DNA from: Streptomyces rubellomurinus
GTDB lineage: Bacteria > Actinomycetota > Actinomycetes > Streptomycetales > Streptomycetaceae
Reading direction: 5' to 3'
DNA: 64,000 nucleotides
Assembly: GCF_000961885.1 (NCBI RefSeq)
Contig: NZ_JZKH01000007.1
Span: 62,001-126,000 of the forward strand
Shown here: positions 9,746-19,000 of the stretch, piece after piece
Position numbering within the stretch: position 1 is the stretch's first letter
Layout: every line of letters starts with the position of its first letter
Position numbers and translations under genes: made by a program
Notes under the pieces: generated by a model
The model's input: only the letters and a program-made list of their open reading frames with translations
Database searches by the model: none
What the model was told of the DNA's origin: nothing

Positions 9746-10798
9746 ATGCCCGGAACCGTCCGGCCCCTCGCGGGCCTGTCCCTCCTCGCCGCCTGCGCGC
9801 TCGCCCTCACCGCGTGCGGCAGCTCGGGCGGCAGCGCGCCCACGGCCTCCGGCACCGCGCTGGCCGGCCAGACGATCACCGTCTACAGCGGCCAGCACGA
9901 GCAGACGGTCAAGGCGCTCGCCGAGGACTTCACCCGGCGCACCGGCATCAAGGTCGAGCTGCGTTCCGGCGACGAGGCCGAGCTGGCCAACCAGATCCTG
10001 CAGGAGGGCGACGCCTCCCCGGCCGACGTCTTCTACGCCGAGAACCCGCCCGCGCTCACCGTCCTCGGCGACAAGGGCCTGCTCGCCAAGGTCGCCCCGG
10101 ACACCCTCAAGTCCGTTCCGGCCGCCGACAGTTCCGGCAAGGGCGACTGGGTCGGCGTCTCCGCCCGCACCTCCGCCTTCCTCGCCGCCGCCGGCAAGGG
10201 CGCCGACACCGCGCCGCCCGCCTCCGTGCTCGACCTGGCCAAGCCCGAGTGGAAGGGCCGCCTGGGCATCGCCCCGAGCGAGACCGACTTCGCCCCCGTC
10301 GTCACCCAGGTGGTCAAGGCCGAGGGCGAGGACGCCGCCAAGCAGTGGCTCAAGGGCCTCAAGGACAACGCCAAGGTCTACGACAGCAACGAGACCCTCT
10401 CCGCCGCGATCAACAGCGGCGAGGTCGAGGGCGGCGTCATCGACCACTACTACTTCTACCGGATGCGCGACGAGAAGGGCGCGGCCCAGACCCACGCGGC
10501 CCTGCACTACTTCCCCAAGGGCGACCCGGGCTCGCTGGTCGACGTCTCCGGCGCCGCCGTCCTCGCGCACGGCAAGCACCAGGCCGCCGCCCAGGCCTTC
10601 CTCGGCTACCTCGCCTCCGCGCCGGCCCAGACCGTCATCGCGAACTCCGCGAGCTACGAGTACCCGCTGGTCGCCGACGTGAAGGGCAAGCCCGAACTGC
10701 CCGCCCTGGACGGCATCGGCACCGTCGCCGACCCGGCCGGGCTCGGCGACGGCAAGCAGGCGCTCGCCCTGCTCCAGGACGCCGGTCTGCTCCAGTGA
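9746..10798 (+). CDS. Ferric-iron ABC transporter substrate-binding lipoprotein
   Basis: 350 residues. A lipoprotein signal ends in LTAC, with the lipidated Cys at 24. The mature part begins TITVYSGQHEQ, the usual start of Fbp/SfuA-type periplasmic binding proteins (bacterial transferrins), and carries a tyrosine cluster DHYYFYRM in the C-lobe where such proteins bind Fe(III). Conserved PADVFYAENPPAL and PEWKGRLGIAPSETDF segments agree. First gene of a tightly coupled operon: its stop overlaps the permease start (GTGA). Likely iron-repressed through the box at 9645. Confidence 0.9.
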   Translation: MPGTVRPLAGLSLLAACALALTACGSSGGSAPTASGTALAGQTITVYSGQHEQTVKALAEDFTRRTGIKVELRSGDEAELANQILQEGDASPADVFYAENPPALTVLGDKGLLAKVAPDTLKSVPAADSSGKGDWVGVSARTSAFLAAAGKGADTAPPASVLDLAKPEWKGRLGIAPSETDFAPVVTQVVKAEGEDAAKQWLKGLKDNAKVYDSNETLSAAINSGEVEGGVIDHYYFYRMRDEKGAAQTHAALHYFPKGDPGSLVDVSGAAVLAHGKHQAAAQAFLGYLASAPAQTVIANSASYEYPLVADVKGKPELPALDGIGTVADPAGLGDGKQALALLQDAGLLQ

Positions 10799-12405
10799 CG
10801 AAAGCGACGAGAGCGACGACAGCGGCGACAGCGGCGACAGCGGCGACAGTGAGGACAGCGACGACAGTGACGACCCCTGCCGTGGCGCGCCGGTGGCGGG
10901 GCGCCGGCCTGCTCGCCCCCGTCGCCGTCGCCGTCGTCGCGGTGGTCGCCTCGCCGCTCGGCTTCGTCATCGCCCAGGCCGGGCAGGCCGGTTGGGAGCA
11001 GACCCGGCGCCTGCTCGGCCGCCCGCTGATCGCCACCCTGCTGTGGCACACGGTCGGCCTGGCCGCCGTCGTCACCCTCGCCACCGCCGTCCTCGGCTTC
11101 GGCGCCGCCTACCTGGTCGAGCGCACCACCCTGCCCGGGCGCCGGGCCTGGACCGTCGCGCTCGCCCTGCCGCTGGCCGTACCGGAGTTCGTCCGCGGCT
11201 ACTCCTGGGTGTCGCTGTTCCGCTCCGTCCACGGCTACTGGGGCGCGGTGCTGGTGATGACCTGCTCGCTCTACCCGCTGGTCCTCCTCCCGGTCGCGGC
11301 CGCCCTGCGGCACGGCGACGCCGCCGCCGAGGAGGTCTCCCGCTCGCTCGGCCGCGGCCGCCTGGCCACCCTCTGGCGGGTCACCCTCCCGCTCACCCGG
11401 CCCGCGCTGGCCGGCGGCGTGCTGCTCGTCTCGCTCTACCTGCTCGGCGAGTACGGCGCCTTCGCGATGCTGCGCTACACCACCTTCGCCACCGCCGTGT
11501 TCACCCAGTACAAGCTCGGCTTCGACGCGGCCTCCGCCTCCCTGCTCACCCTCGTCCTGGTCGCGCTCGCCCTGCTGCTGGTCGCCCTGGAGGCCTGGGC
11601 GGGCCGCCGGGCCCGGGTGGTCCGGCACGGCGCGCTCGCCCGCACCGCGCCGCCCGTACGGCTCGGCCGCTGGACGGTGCCCGCGCTCGCCGGGCTGGCC
11701 GCGCTGGTCGGCGTCGCGCTCGGGGTGCCGCTGTACGCGCTGGCGTACTGGCTGGTCAAGGGCAGCTCGACCACCCTGCCCTCCGCCTCCGTGCTCGGGG
11801 CCACCCTCGCCACCCTCGGGTACGCGCTCGGCGCGGCGGTCACCGCCACCCTCGCCGCCGTCCCGGTCGCCCTGTACGGCTGGCGGCGCGGCAGCCGGCC
11901 CGCCCGGGCCGTCGAGCGGGTCGCCTACCTCACCCGGGCGCTGCCCGGCATCGCCGTCGCCCTCGCCGTCGTGTACTTCGCCGTCCACTGGGCTCGGCCG
12001 CTCTACCAGCAGCCGCCGATGCTCGTCGCCGGGTACGTGGTGCTGTTCTTCCCGCTGGCGCTGACGGCCGTCCGTGCCGCCCTCGCCCAGGTCCCGCCCG
12101 GCGTCGAGGAAGCCGCCCGCTCGCTCGGCACCCGGCCGCTCGCCGTCCTCGCCAGGGTCACCCTGCCGCTGGTGCTGCCCGGCCTCGGGGCCGCCGTCGC
12201 CATGGTCGGCCTCACCGCCTCCACCGAGCTCACCGCCACCCTGCTGCTGCGGCCCACCGGCACCCAGACCCTGGCCACCGAGTTCTGGGTGTACACCAGC
12301 GGCCTCGCGTACGGGGCGGCGGCGCCGTACGCGGCCCTCATGGTGGCGCTGTCCGTGCCGTCCGTCCTGCTGTTGACCCGCCGAGCCCTCCGGAGTGGTT
12401 CATGA
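10795..12405 (+). CDS. Ferric-iron ABC transporter permease (two-domain FbpB type)
   Basis: 536 residues from GTG 10795, which overlaps the upstream stop by four bases. The first ~25 residues are an odd Ala/Thr repeat. Then come two homologous six-helix halves, each with a cytoplasmic EAA loop that contacts the ATPase: EEVSRSLGRGRLATLWRVTL in the first half and EEAARSLGTRPLAVLARVTL in the second. This fused-permease layout is typical for Fe(III) importers. The stop overlaps the ATPase start (ATGA). Confidence 0.9.
   Translation: MTKATRATTAATAATAATVRTATTVTTPAVARRWRGAGLLAPVAVAVVAVVASPLGFVIAQAGQAGWEQTRRLLGRPLIATLLWHTVGLAAVVTLATAVLGFGAAYLVERTTLPGRRAWTVALALPLAVPEFVRGYSWVSLFRSVHGYWGAVLVMTCSLYPLVLLPVAAALRHGDAAAEEVSRSLGRGRLATLWRVTLPLTRPALAGGVLLVSLYLLGEYGAFAMLRYTTFATAVFTQYKLGFDAASASLLTLVLVALALLLVALEAWAGRRARVVRHGALARTAPPVRLGRWTVPALAGLAALVGVALGVPLYALAYWLVKGSSTTLPSASVLGATLATLGYALGAAVTATLAAVPVALYGWRRGSRPARAVERVAYLTRALPGIAVALAVVYFAVHWARPLYQQPPMLVAGYVVLFFPLALTAVRAALAQVPPGVEEAARSLGTRPLAVLARVTLPLVLPGLGAAVAMVGLTASTELTATLLLRPTGTQTLATEFWVYTSGLAYGAAAPYAALMVALSVPSVLLLTRRALRSGS
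10799..10875 (+). repeat. Low-complexity triplet array in the permease N-terminus
   Basis: About 75 bp built from GCGACA/GACAGC-type triplets, including three consecutive GCGACAGCG-like 9-bp units. It encodes an Ala/Thr-rich tract before the first membrane helix. Because the unit is a multiple of three, copy-number change would keep the frame. Confidence 0.75.
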
Positions 12406-13448
12406 CCGGTCCGTCCGTCGGTCTCACCGTCACCGACCTGCACGCCGCGCACGGGCGCAGCCCGGTCCTGCACGGCATCGACCTCACCGTGCCCGAGGGC
12501 GCCCTCGCCTGCGTGCTCGGCCCGTCCGGCTGCGGCAAGTCCACCCTGCTGCGGGTGCTGGCGGGCTTCCACCCGGCCGCCGCCGGGCAGGTCGTGCTGC
12601 ACGGGCGGGTGCTGGACGACGGGCGCGACCGGCTCGCCGCCGAACACCGGGGCATCGGGCTCGTCCCGCAGGACGGCGCGCTCTTCCCGCACCTGAGCGT
12701 CGCCGCCAACATCGGCTTCGGGCTGCCGCGTTCGCAGCGGCGGGCCCGGGTGGCGGAGCTGCTGGAGCTGGTCGGCCTGCCCGGGCTCGGCGAGCGGCGC
12801 CCGCACCAGCTGTCCGGCGGTCAGCAGCAACGCGTCGCGCTGGCCCGGGCGTTGGCGCCCCGGCCGCGGCTGCTGCTGCTGGACGAGCCGTTCGCGGCCC
12901 TGGACGCCGCGCTGCGTGCCGAGCTGCGCCGTGAAGTCGCGGCCACGCTGCGGCAGTCGGGGACGACGGCGGTGCTGGTCACCCACGACCAGGACGAGGC
13001 GCTGTCGTTCGCCGACACCGTCGCGGTGCTGCGGGACGGGCGGATCGCGCAGTGCGGCAGCCCGGACGAGCTGTACCACCGGCCGGTGGACCCGGCGGTG
13101 GCCCGGGTGCTGGGGGAGGCGAACCTGATCCCCTGCGAGGGGGCGGGCGGTGCGGCTCGGACGGCCTTCGGGCCGCTCGCGCCGGCGGCCCCCGGGGCGG
13201 TGTCCGGGAGCGGCCTGGCCCTGCTCCGGCCGGGCCAACTCCGGCTCACCGCCGAGCCGGTGGCGGGTGCCGTCCCGGCGAAGGTGCTCGGCTGCGACTT
13301 CCGGGGCCACGACCACCGGGTCGAACTCCGGCCCGAGGCGGCCGGGTTGCCCGAGGTGCTGGTCGCCGCGGCCGACCGGGCGTGGCCGGTGGGCGGCGAG
13401 GCGTACGTGGCGGCGGTCGGGCCGGTGCACGTGCTGCCGGGGGCCTGA
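12402..13448 (+). CDS. Ferric-iron ABC transporter ATPase (FbpC type)
   Basis: 348 residues. Walker A GPSGCGKST is near residue 44, the Q-loop in LVPQDGALFPH, the signature LSGGQQQR, Walker B LLLLDEP and the switch His in VTHDQDEA. The region past residue 235 is a TOBE-like beta domain, as in FbpC/PotA ATPases, ending without extra domains. It energises the preceding permease; last gene of the operon. Confidence 0.92.
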   Translation: MTGPSVGLTVTDLHAAHGRSPVLHGIDLTVPEGALACVLGPSGCGKSTLLRVLAGFHPAAAGQVVLHGRVLDDGRDRLAAEHRGIGLVPQDGALFPHLSVAANIGFGLPRSQRRARVAELLELVGLPGLGERRPHQLSGGQQQRVALARALAPRPRLLLLDEPFAALDAALRAELRREVAATLRQSGTTAVLVTHDQDEALSFADTVAVLRDGRIAQCGSPDELYHRPVDPAVARVLGEANLIPCEGAGGAARTAFGPLAPAAPGAVSGSGLALLRPGQLRLTAEPVAGAVPAKVLGCDFRGHDHRVELRPEAAGLPEVLVAAADRAWPVGGEAYVAAVGPVHVLPGA

Positions 13449-13526
13449 CGCGGGGCGACGCGGGTGCCGGGCGGCGGTTTGCGTTGATGCCGCCCGGCGC
13501 CGCGGTCGAGCTGTTATGAAGGGGGA

Positions 13527-13988
13527 GTGGATGACAGGATCATGCCCCCGATCGACCGGATGCTCGCGGAACGCGCCTGCGAGCGCCTCATCGTGGACTT
13601 CGCGCACCGCCTCGACCTCGGCGAACCCTCCTCCGTGGCCGAGCTGTTCACCCCGGACGGAAGCTGGCACTGGCCGCACGGCGCCCGCCGCGTCGAAGGC
13701 CGCGACGCCCTCCGCGCCTACTTCGCCTCGCGCCCGTCCGACCGGCTGTCGCGCCGCCTGATGACGAACCTCCTCGTCACGGTGGAGTCGCCGACGACGG
13801 CCCGGGCCACCTCGTACCTGACCACGTACCGGGTCGACGGCCACCCGGGCGGCATGATCGAGCCCCGCCTGCCGACCAACGTCGGGCACTACGAGGACAC
13901 CTTCCGGCTGATCGACGGGCAGTGGCTCCTCGCCACCCGCACCGTGCACCTGCCGTTCGGCGCCGACACGGCGCGACTGTCGTCCTGA
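13527..13988 (+). CDS. SnoaL/NTF2-like domain protein
   Basis: 153 residues from GTG 13527; an in-frame ATG at 13542 is an alternative. The layout is NTF2-like: N-terminal helix (ERACERLIVDFAHRLDLGE), then LFTPDGSWHWPHGARRVEGR, a conserved F-x-S-R-P-S-D-R-x-S-R-R-L loop and a curved sheet (YEDTFRLIDGQWLLATRTV). Family members are small cone-shaped enzymes or binding proteins, including polyketide cyclases and ring-hydroxylase beta subunits. No catalytic assignment is possible here. Its stop is close to the convergent kinase stop. Confidence 0.75.
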   Translation: MDDRIMPPIDRMLAERACERLIVDFAHRLDLGEPSSVAELFTPDGSWHWPHGARRVEGRDALRAYFASRPSDRLSRRLMTNLLVTVESPTTARATSYLTTYRVDGHPGGMIEPRLPTNVGHYEDTFRLIDGQWLLATRTVHLPFGADTARLSS

Positions 13989-14010
13989 AGCACCGGCGAG
14001 CGCGGAGGAC

Positions 14011-15798
14011 CTAGTCCTCCGGCAGCCCCACCGCCTGCCAGCGGTACGCCGCGTCCTCCTGCCAGACCTGCAACTCGCCCTCCACCACGGCCGCGAGGCA
14101 CAGCCGCCAGTCGTCGCCCATCGCCAGCGCGACCCGGGTGGCCGGGCGCAGGGTGGGGCGCCACCAGCGCGGGCGGCGGGAGGCCCCGCCGGCGGGCAGG
14201 CGCAGCCGGACGCCGCCCTCGCCCGCGAGGGCGATGGTGGGGCCGCCGCGGTGGCCGACCATGGCGAGGCCGAGGGCGGGCTCGCCGTCGCCGATCTCGG
14301 CCGGGGGCGTCGGCGCGCCGAGGCCGTGCAGCCGGGCGGAGCCGTCCGCGCGCAGGGTGGCGGCCTGCGGGCCGGCCGAGGTGCGGGCGAGCGCGCCGGT
14401 GCGCAGCGGGCCGGACGGGCCGAGCGGGGTGTCGGGGCCGCCGGAGCCAGGGCGGCAGGCCAGCGGCTGTCCGTGCCGCTCGACCAGGACCAGCCAGGCG
14501 CCGGGCCGTTCCTCGATCGCGGCGAGGACCCGGTCGGCGCGGCAGTCGGGGTGCTCCTGCCCGGTGAGGGTGAGGCCGGGCGCCCAGCGGTAGGAGCGCA
14601 GGACGCCGCCGGCGGCCGTCCAGACCGTCAGCTCGCCGGCCGCGTCGACGGCCCCGGCCAGGCCGTTGACGCCGCGCGCGGCCTCCCACCAGCCGGCCGC
14701 CGTACCGACCCAGAGGGCGCCGGAGCGGTCCTCGGCGCAGACCACCAGCTCGCCCTGGCGGCCGGCCCAGCCGGCCATCAACTCCCTTACGGCGTACGGA
14801 CCCTGTCCGGCGGGTGGGCGGTGCTCGGCACGCCCGGGCCCGGCCAGCGCGATGCCCTCGGCGCCGGCGGTGGCCACCAGCGGCCGGCCGGAGCGGTCCG
14901 GCAGCACCGCCAGGCCGACGGTCCGGGCCACCGGCCGGTGGGCGTGCAGCAGTTCGCGTCCGCGCGCCGCCCACGGGCCGAGCGGGGACGGGCGGCGCTG
15001 CGGCTCGCGGGCCAGCGGCTCGCACGCCCACTGCGCCAACTCCTCGCCGTAGCCGGCCGCCAGCAGTTCGGCCCGGGTCTGCTCGGCGGCCAGCCGGTGG
15101 TCGAGCCGGGCGTGGTCGGGCAGCAGCAGGGTGCGGGCCAGGGTGCCGACCGCGAAGAGGTCCTTGGCGGTGGTCGGGTAGCCGCCGACCTGCTCGGCCT
15201 CGGGCGGGACGTGCCCGGGGGTGAACACGGCGACGGTCAGGGCGTGGTCGAGCGGGGCGAGGAAGGTCAGGTCGATCAGCTTGACCTGCCCCTGGCCGTC
15301 CACGAGCACGTTGGCGGGGGAGATGTCCCGGTGCACCCAGCGCTTGCGGTGCAGTTCGTCGACGATCCGGCACAGCCGTGCCAGCACCTCGGCCATCGCC
15401 GCCGGGCCGCCGTGCCGGCCGCGCGCCCAGGTGTGCAGCGGCACGCCCTCGACCCACGGCGAGATCTGGTAGCCGAGCAGCCCGCCGCTGGGCGCCGCCC
15501 CGGGCCGGTGCGGGGCCGGCCCGAGCAGGAAGCTGGGCACCACCAGGTCGGTGACCCCGAGGCGGTGGGCGTTGTGCGACACGTCGTCCCAGCGCCCCAG
15601 CCAGCGCCGCACCTCGGACGGGTCGCGCTCCAGCATGATCTTGGCGGCGACCAGCTCCTTGAGCCCGCTGTGGCCGGTCCGCACCGCCCGCCACACCTCG
15701 GCCTCGCCGCCCCGGTGGTGGAACTCCAGCAGCTCGTACTGCTCGGGGTCGAACTCCGGTCCGAACCGGAGCCCGGGGACCCAACGCGAACCGGACAA
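14011..15798 (-). CDS. Ser/Thr protein kinase-like protein with C-terminal propeller-like region
   Basis: 595 residues from a TTG start; in-frame stop codons lie just upstream. The N-terminal ~280 residues are a protein kinase domain: the ATP-contacting region (GGEAEVWRAV, Lys in VAAKIML), the catalytic loop HRDISPANVLV and the metal-binding segment LIDLTF, where the usual DFG reads DLT. The rest is a series of short beta-rich repeats with Trp and Gly (about residues 290-595), plausibly a beta-propeller sensor. No membrane helix is seen, unlike PknB. It is divergent from the TPR-Hsp70 operon with a 255-bp shared promoter region, suggesting a functional link. Activity is uncertain because of DLT. 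Confidence 0.75.
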   Translation of the reverse strand: MSGSRWVPGLRFGPEFDPEQYELLEFHHRGGEAEVWRAVRTGHSGLKELVAAKIMLERDPSEVRRWLGRWDDVSHNAHRLGVTDLVVPSFLLGPAPHRPGAAPSGGLLGYQISPWVEGVPLHTWARGRHGGPAAMAEVLARLCRIVDELHRKRWVHRDISPANVLVDGQGQVKLIDLTFLAPLDHALTVAVFTPGHVPPEAEQVGGYPTTAKDLFAVGTLARTLLLPDHARLDHRLAAEQTRAELLAAGYGEELAQWACEPLAREPQRRPSPLGPWAARGRELLHAHRPVARTVGLAVLPDRSGRPLVATAGAEGIALAGPGRAEHRPPAGQGPYAVRELMAGWAGRQGELVVCAEDRSGALWVGTAAGWWEAARGVNGLAGAVDAAGELTVWTAAGGVLRSYRWAPGLTLTGQEHPDCRADRVLAAIEERPGAWLVLVERHGQPLACRPGSGGPDTPLGPSGPLRTGALARTSAGPQAATLRADGSARLHGLGAPTPPAEIGDGEPALGLAMVGHRGGPTIALAGEGGVRLRLPAGGASRRPRWWRPTLRPATRVALAMGDDWRLCLAAVVEGELQVWQEDAAYRWQAVGLPED

Positions 15799-15990
15799 AC
15801 GCGACCCCCGACGCTCTCACCGCTGCTGCCTGCAGCTGTTGCCGTGCTGTTGCTGCGCTGTTGCCGTGGTGCCGATGCGCTGCTGACACGCTTGGCGCGC
15901 TGCCCAGGATAGGGCCTGGTCCTGTTCGACCGTCCGTCGGAGGCCCTATTCTGTTGCCGCCCGAGCAACATCACGAAACGAACGTCAACT

Positions 15991-16018
15991 CATGATCATC
16001 GGGGGAACATTGATCATG
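15991..16018. promoter_or_regulatory. Dyad in the divergent promoter region of the kinase and TPR-Hsp70 genes
   Basis: CATGATCA and TGATCATG are perfectly inverted with a 12-base spacer, 36 bp upstream of the TPR gene start, in a relatively AT-rich patch. The 255-bp region 15799-16053 otherwise has only a repetitive GCTGTTGC-type tract near 15830-15860. An operator role is inference. Confidence 0.45.
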
Positions 16019-16053
16019 GGTCGGGTGAAAAGCCGAACGCAGGGGGGCGGTTC

Positions 16054-19000
16054 ATGGTGCTGTTCGCGGTGCTGCTGATCGTGGTGGTGGCACTGGCGGG
16101 TGCGGCCGCCGTCGTCCTGGCCCGCCGCCGGCGGCCGCTGGACGCCGAGGCCGCCGACCGGGCGCTCGCGGCCGCCGCCGCACGCCTCGCCGCCGGGCAG
16201 GCCGCCCAGGCCCGCCGCCGGTACGCCCAGCTCGCCGGGCGGCTCGCCGACGCCCCCGAGGAACTGCGGCCCCGGCGCGGCCTCGCCCTGCTCGGCCAGG
16301 CCGAGGCCACCATCCCCACCGGCGACCAGCAGGCCACCCTCGCCCTCCACCGCGAGGCCTTCCCGCTGCTCGCCGACCCGGCCCGGCAGCTGCCCCGCTG
16401 GGGACTGCGCCGCCTCGCCGAGGAACGGACGGCGCAGGGGCCGGCCGCTTCGGGCGGCGACCTCGCCCCCGTCCTCGCCTTCCTCCAGGCCGCCGCCACC
16501 GCCGCCACCGCCGCCGAACCGGGCGAATCCGGCGAGGAGGCCGCGGCCGCCGCCCGCGTCCAGGCCTGGCTGCAGCAGCTCTGCCGGGACGGCTCCGCCG
16601 AGCAGCGCGACCGGGCCACCGCCGGCGCCCTCGCCGCCCTCCCCGGCCGGGACTGGCCGGTGCTCGCCCGCGCCGCCCTGCTGCGCGCCACCGACCGGGC
16701 CGCCGAGGCCGAGCGGCTGCTCGCCGCCACCGCTCCCGGCGGCAGCGGCGAACTCTCCTTCCGCTGGGGCGCCCAGCTCTACACCCTGCACCGCGACGAG
16801 GCCGCCGTCGCCGCCTTCGACGAGGCACTTCGCCGCGGCCCCGGCGAGCCCTCCCCGTGGGGCCGCGGCCCGGCGCTGCGCACCGACAGCCTGCTCTTCC
16901 GTGGCCTCGCCCGGCAGCGGCTCGGCGACACCGACGCCGCCTGGGCCGACCTCGTGGCCGCCGTCGGCGAGAGCCCGACCGACCCCCGCCCCCGCTACGC
17001 GCTCGGCCGGCTCGCCCTGCTGCTCGGCGCCGACGAACAGGCCCGCGAGCAGTTCGCCGCCGCCCTCACCGTGCAACCCGACTTCGCCCCGGCCCGGTTC
17101 GGCCTCGCCCTGGTCCACGAACGGGCCGGGAGCCCCGAGCGGGCCGCCGCCGACTACCGGGCGGGCCTCGACCGGGCCCCCGACTGGCGCCCCGCCAAGG
17201 TGCGGCTCGGCGCCGCCCTGCTCGCCGCCGGGCAGGCCGCCGAAGCCGAACCGCTGCTGCGCACCGAGGCCGCCACCGATCCCGCCGGCCGGTGGGCCCG
17301 GATTGCCGGCTACCACCACGGCCTCGCCCTCGCTCGCCAGGGCGACCCGGCCGGCGCCCTAGCCCGCTGGGAGCAGCTCGACGACCCGGAGCTGCGCGAC
17401 CGCCGGGCCCTCGCCCGCGACCGGCTCGCCCGCACCCGCCTCGCCACCGACCCGGCCGCCGCCCGCGAGCTCTGGCAGCAGGCCGCCGCCGAGCACCCCG
17501 AGGCCCCCGGCTACCGCGCCGCGCTGCGCGAAGCCGCCCTGCGCGAGGCCGCCCACCTGCTGGTCACCGGCCGCGACCACGCCGAGTCGCGCGGGCAGGC
17601 CGCCGCCGCGCTCGCCCTCGCCGACTCCCTGCCCGGCGCCCACACCCACCGGCAGGCCCGGCTGCGCGCGGCCCTGGCCCTTGCCGAGGGCCAGGCGCAG
17701 CCCGTCCTCACCCTGCTCGACGCCGCCGCCGGGCCGCGCGACCGCTACCACCTGGCGGCGGCCGCGCTGTCGACCGGCAGCCCGGTGCTCGCGGTGAAGC
17801 TGCTCGGCGCGGCCGACACCGCGCCGTCCGACCCGGCCGCCGCCCGGCTGCGCGCGGTGCTCGCCGAGCGGGCCGGGAACTGGGCCGGGGCGCTGGAGTG
17901 GTACCGGGACTTCCTGGCCGGCGACTCGCGGTCGGAGGCGCCGGCGGACGCGCCGGGGCAGCGCCCCGCCACCGCCGCCTGCGGGGGCTGCGGCCGCGAG
18001 GAGGCCGCGGACGACCTGTACGCGCCCGCCGGTGGCGCCTCGCCCCGCTGCGTCCGCTGCGCCGCCCCCGCGCTGCGCGCCGTCCTGGACTGCGCCCGCC
18101 GGGCCGGCACCCCCGAGCAGGCCGAACCCGTCCTCGCCGCCTGGACCGCCGCCTTCGGCGACAGCCCCGCGGCCGTACCCGTCCGGCTCGACCTGGCCCT
18201 GCTGCGCGCCGAACTCGGGCGGTTGGACGAGGCGTTGGCCGATCTGACGGCTCCGCCCGGGCGCGGGCGGTCCGCCCCGTCGGGCGCCGCGCAGTCCGAT
18301 GCCGCGCAGTCCGATGCGGCTCGGGCCGATGCCGCCCGGGCCGCCGTCCTGGTCCGCCGGGCCGGCGCCGCGCTCGCCGAAGGGCGCCCCGGAGCGGCGG
18401 TCGGCGACCTGCGGGAGGCCCTGTCCCTCGCCCCCGCTCACCCGCGGGCGGCCGACGTGCTCGGCCTGCTCGCCGAGCACGAGGCGCACCAGCACGCCGT
18501 CGAGGGCCGCCACCGGGAGGCCTTCGACGCCTACCGGGCGCTGCTGGTCGCGGACCCGGCCCACCCCCGGCTGCTGCACGCGCTCGGGCTGGCCGGCTAC
18601 CGGCTGGCCGTCGCGGAGGGGGAGCGCGGGACGGACGAGGTGTGGTCCTGGACCCTCGGCTGCCTGGTCGCCGCCCTGCACCAGGAGGGGCTGTGGACGG
18701 AGTCCGTCCGCAGCACCGGCCGCCCGCTCGACCCGCAGCGCCTGGCCGCCGCCCGTACCGCGCTCACCGACCGGCTCCGGGAGGACCTGCGCGCCCTCGA
18801 CCGGGCCGCCGGGCGCAGCGGCGACGAGGCCCGGGCCTGGACGCTGCGGCTCGGCCTGGAGGCGCACAGCGCCGAGGCCTTCGCCGCGGAGGACGTCCGG
18901 ATCGCGCCGCCCGGCCGCCCGGCCCGCCGCCTCGCGCTCGGCCCCACCCTCGACGGCCTGCTCCGGCGCCAGCCCGAACTCGCCGACTGGGGAGCCTGGT

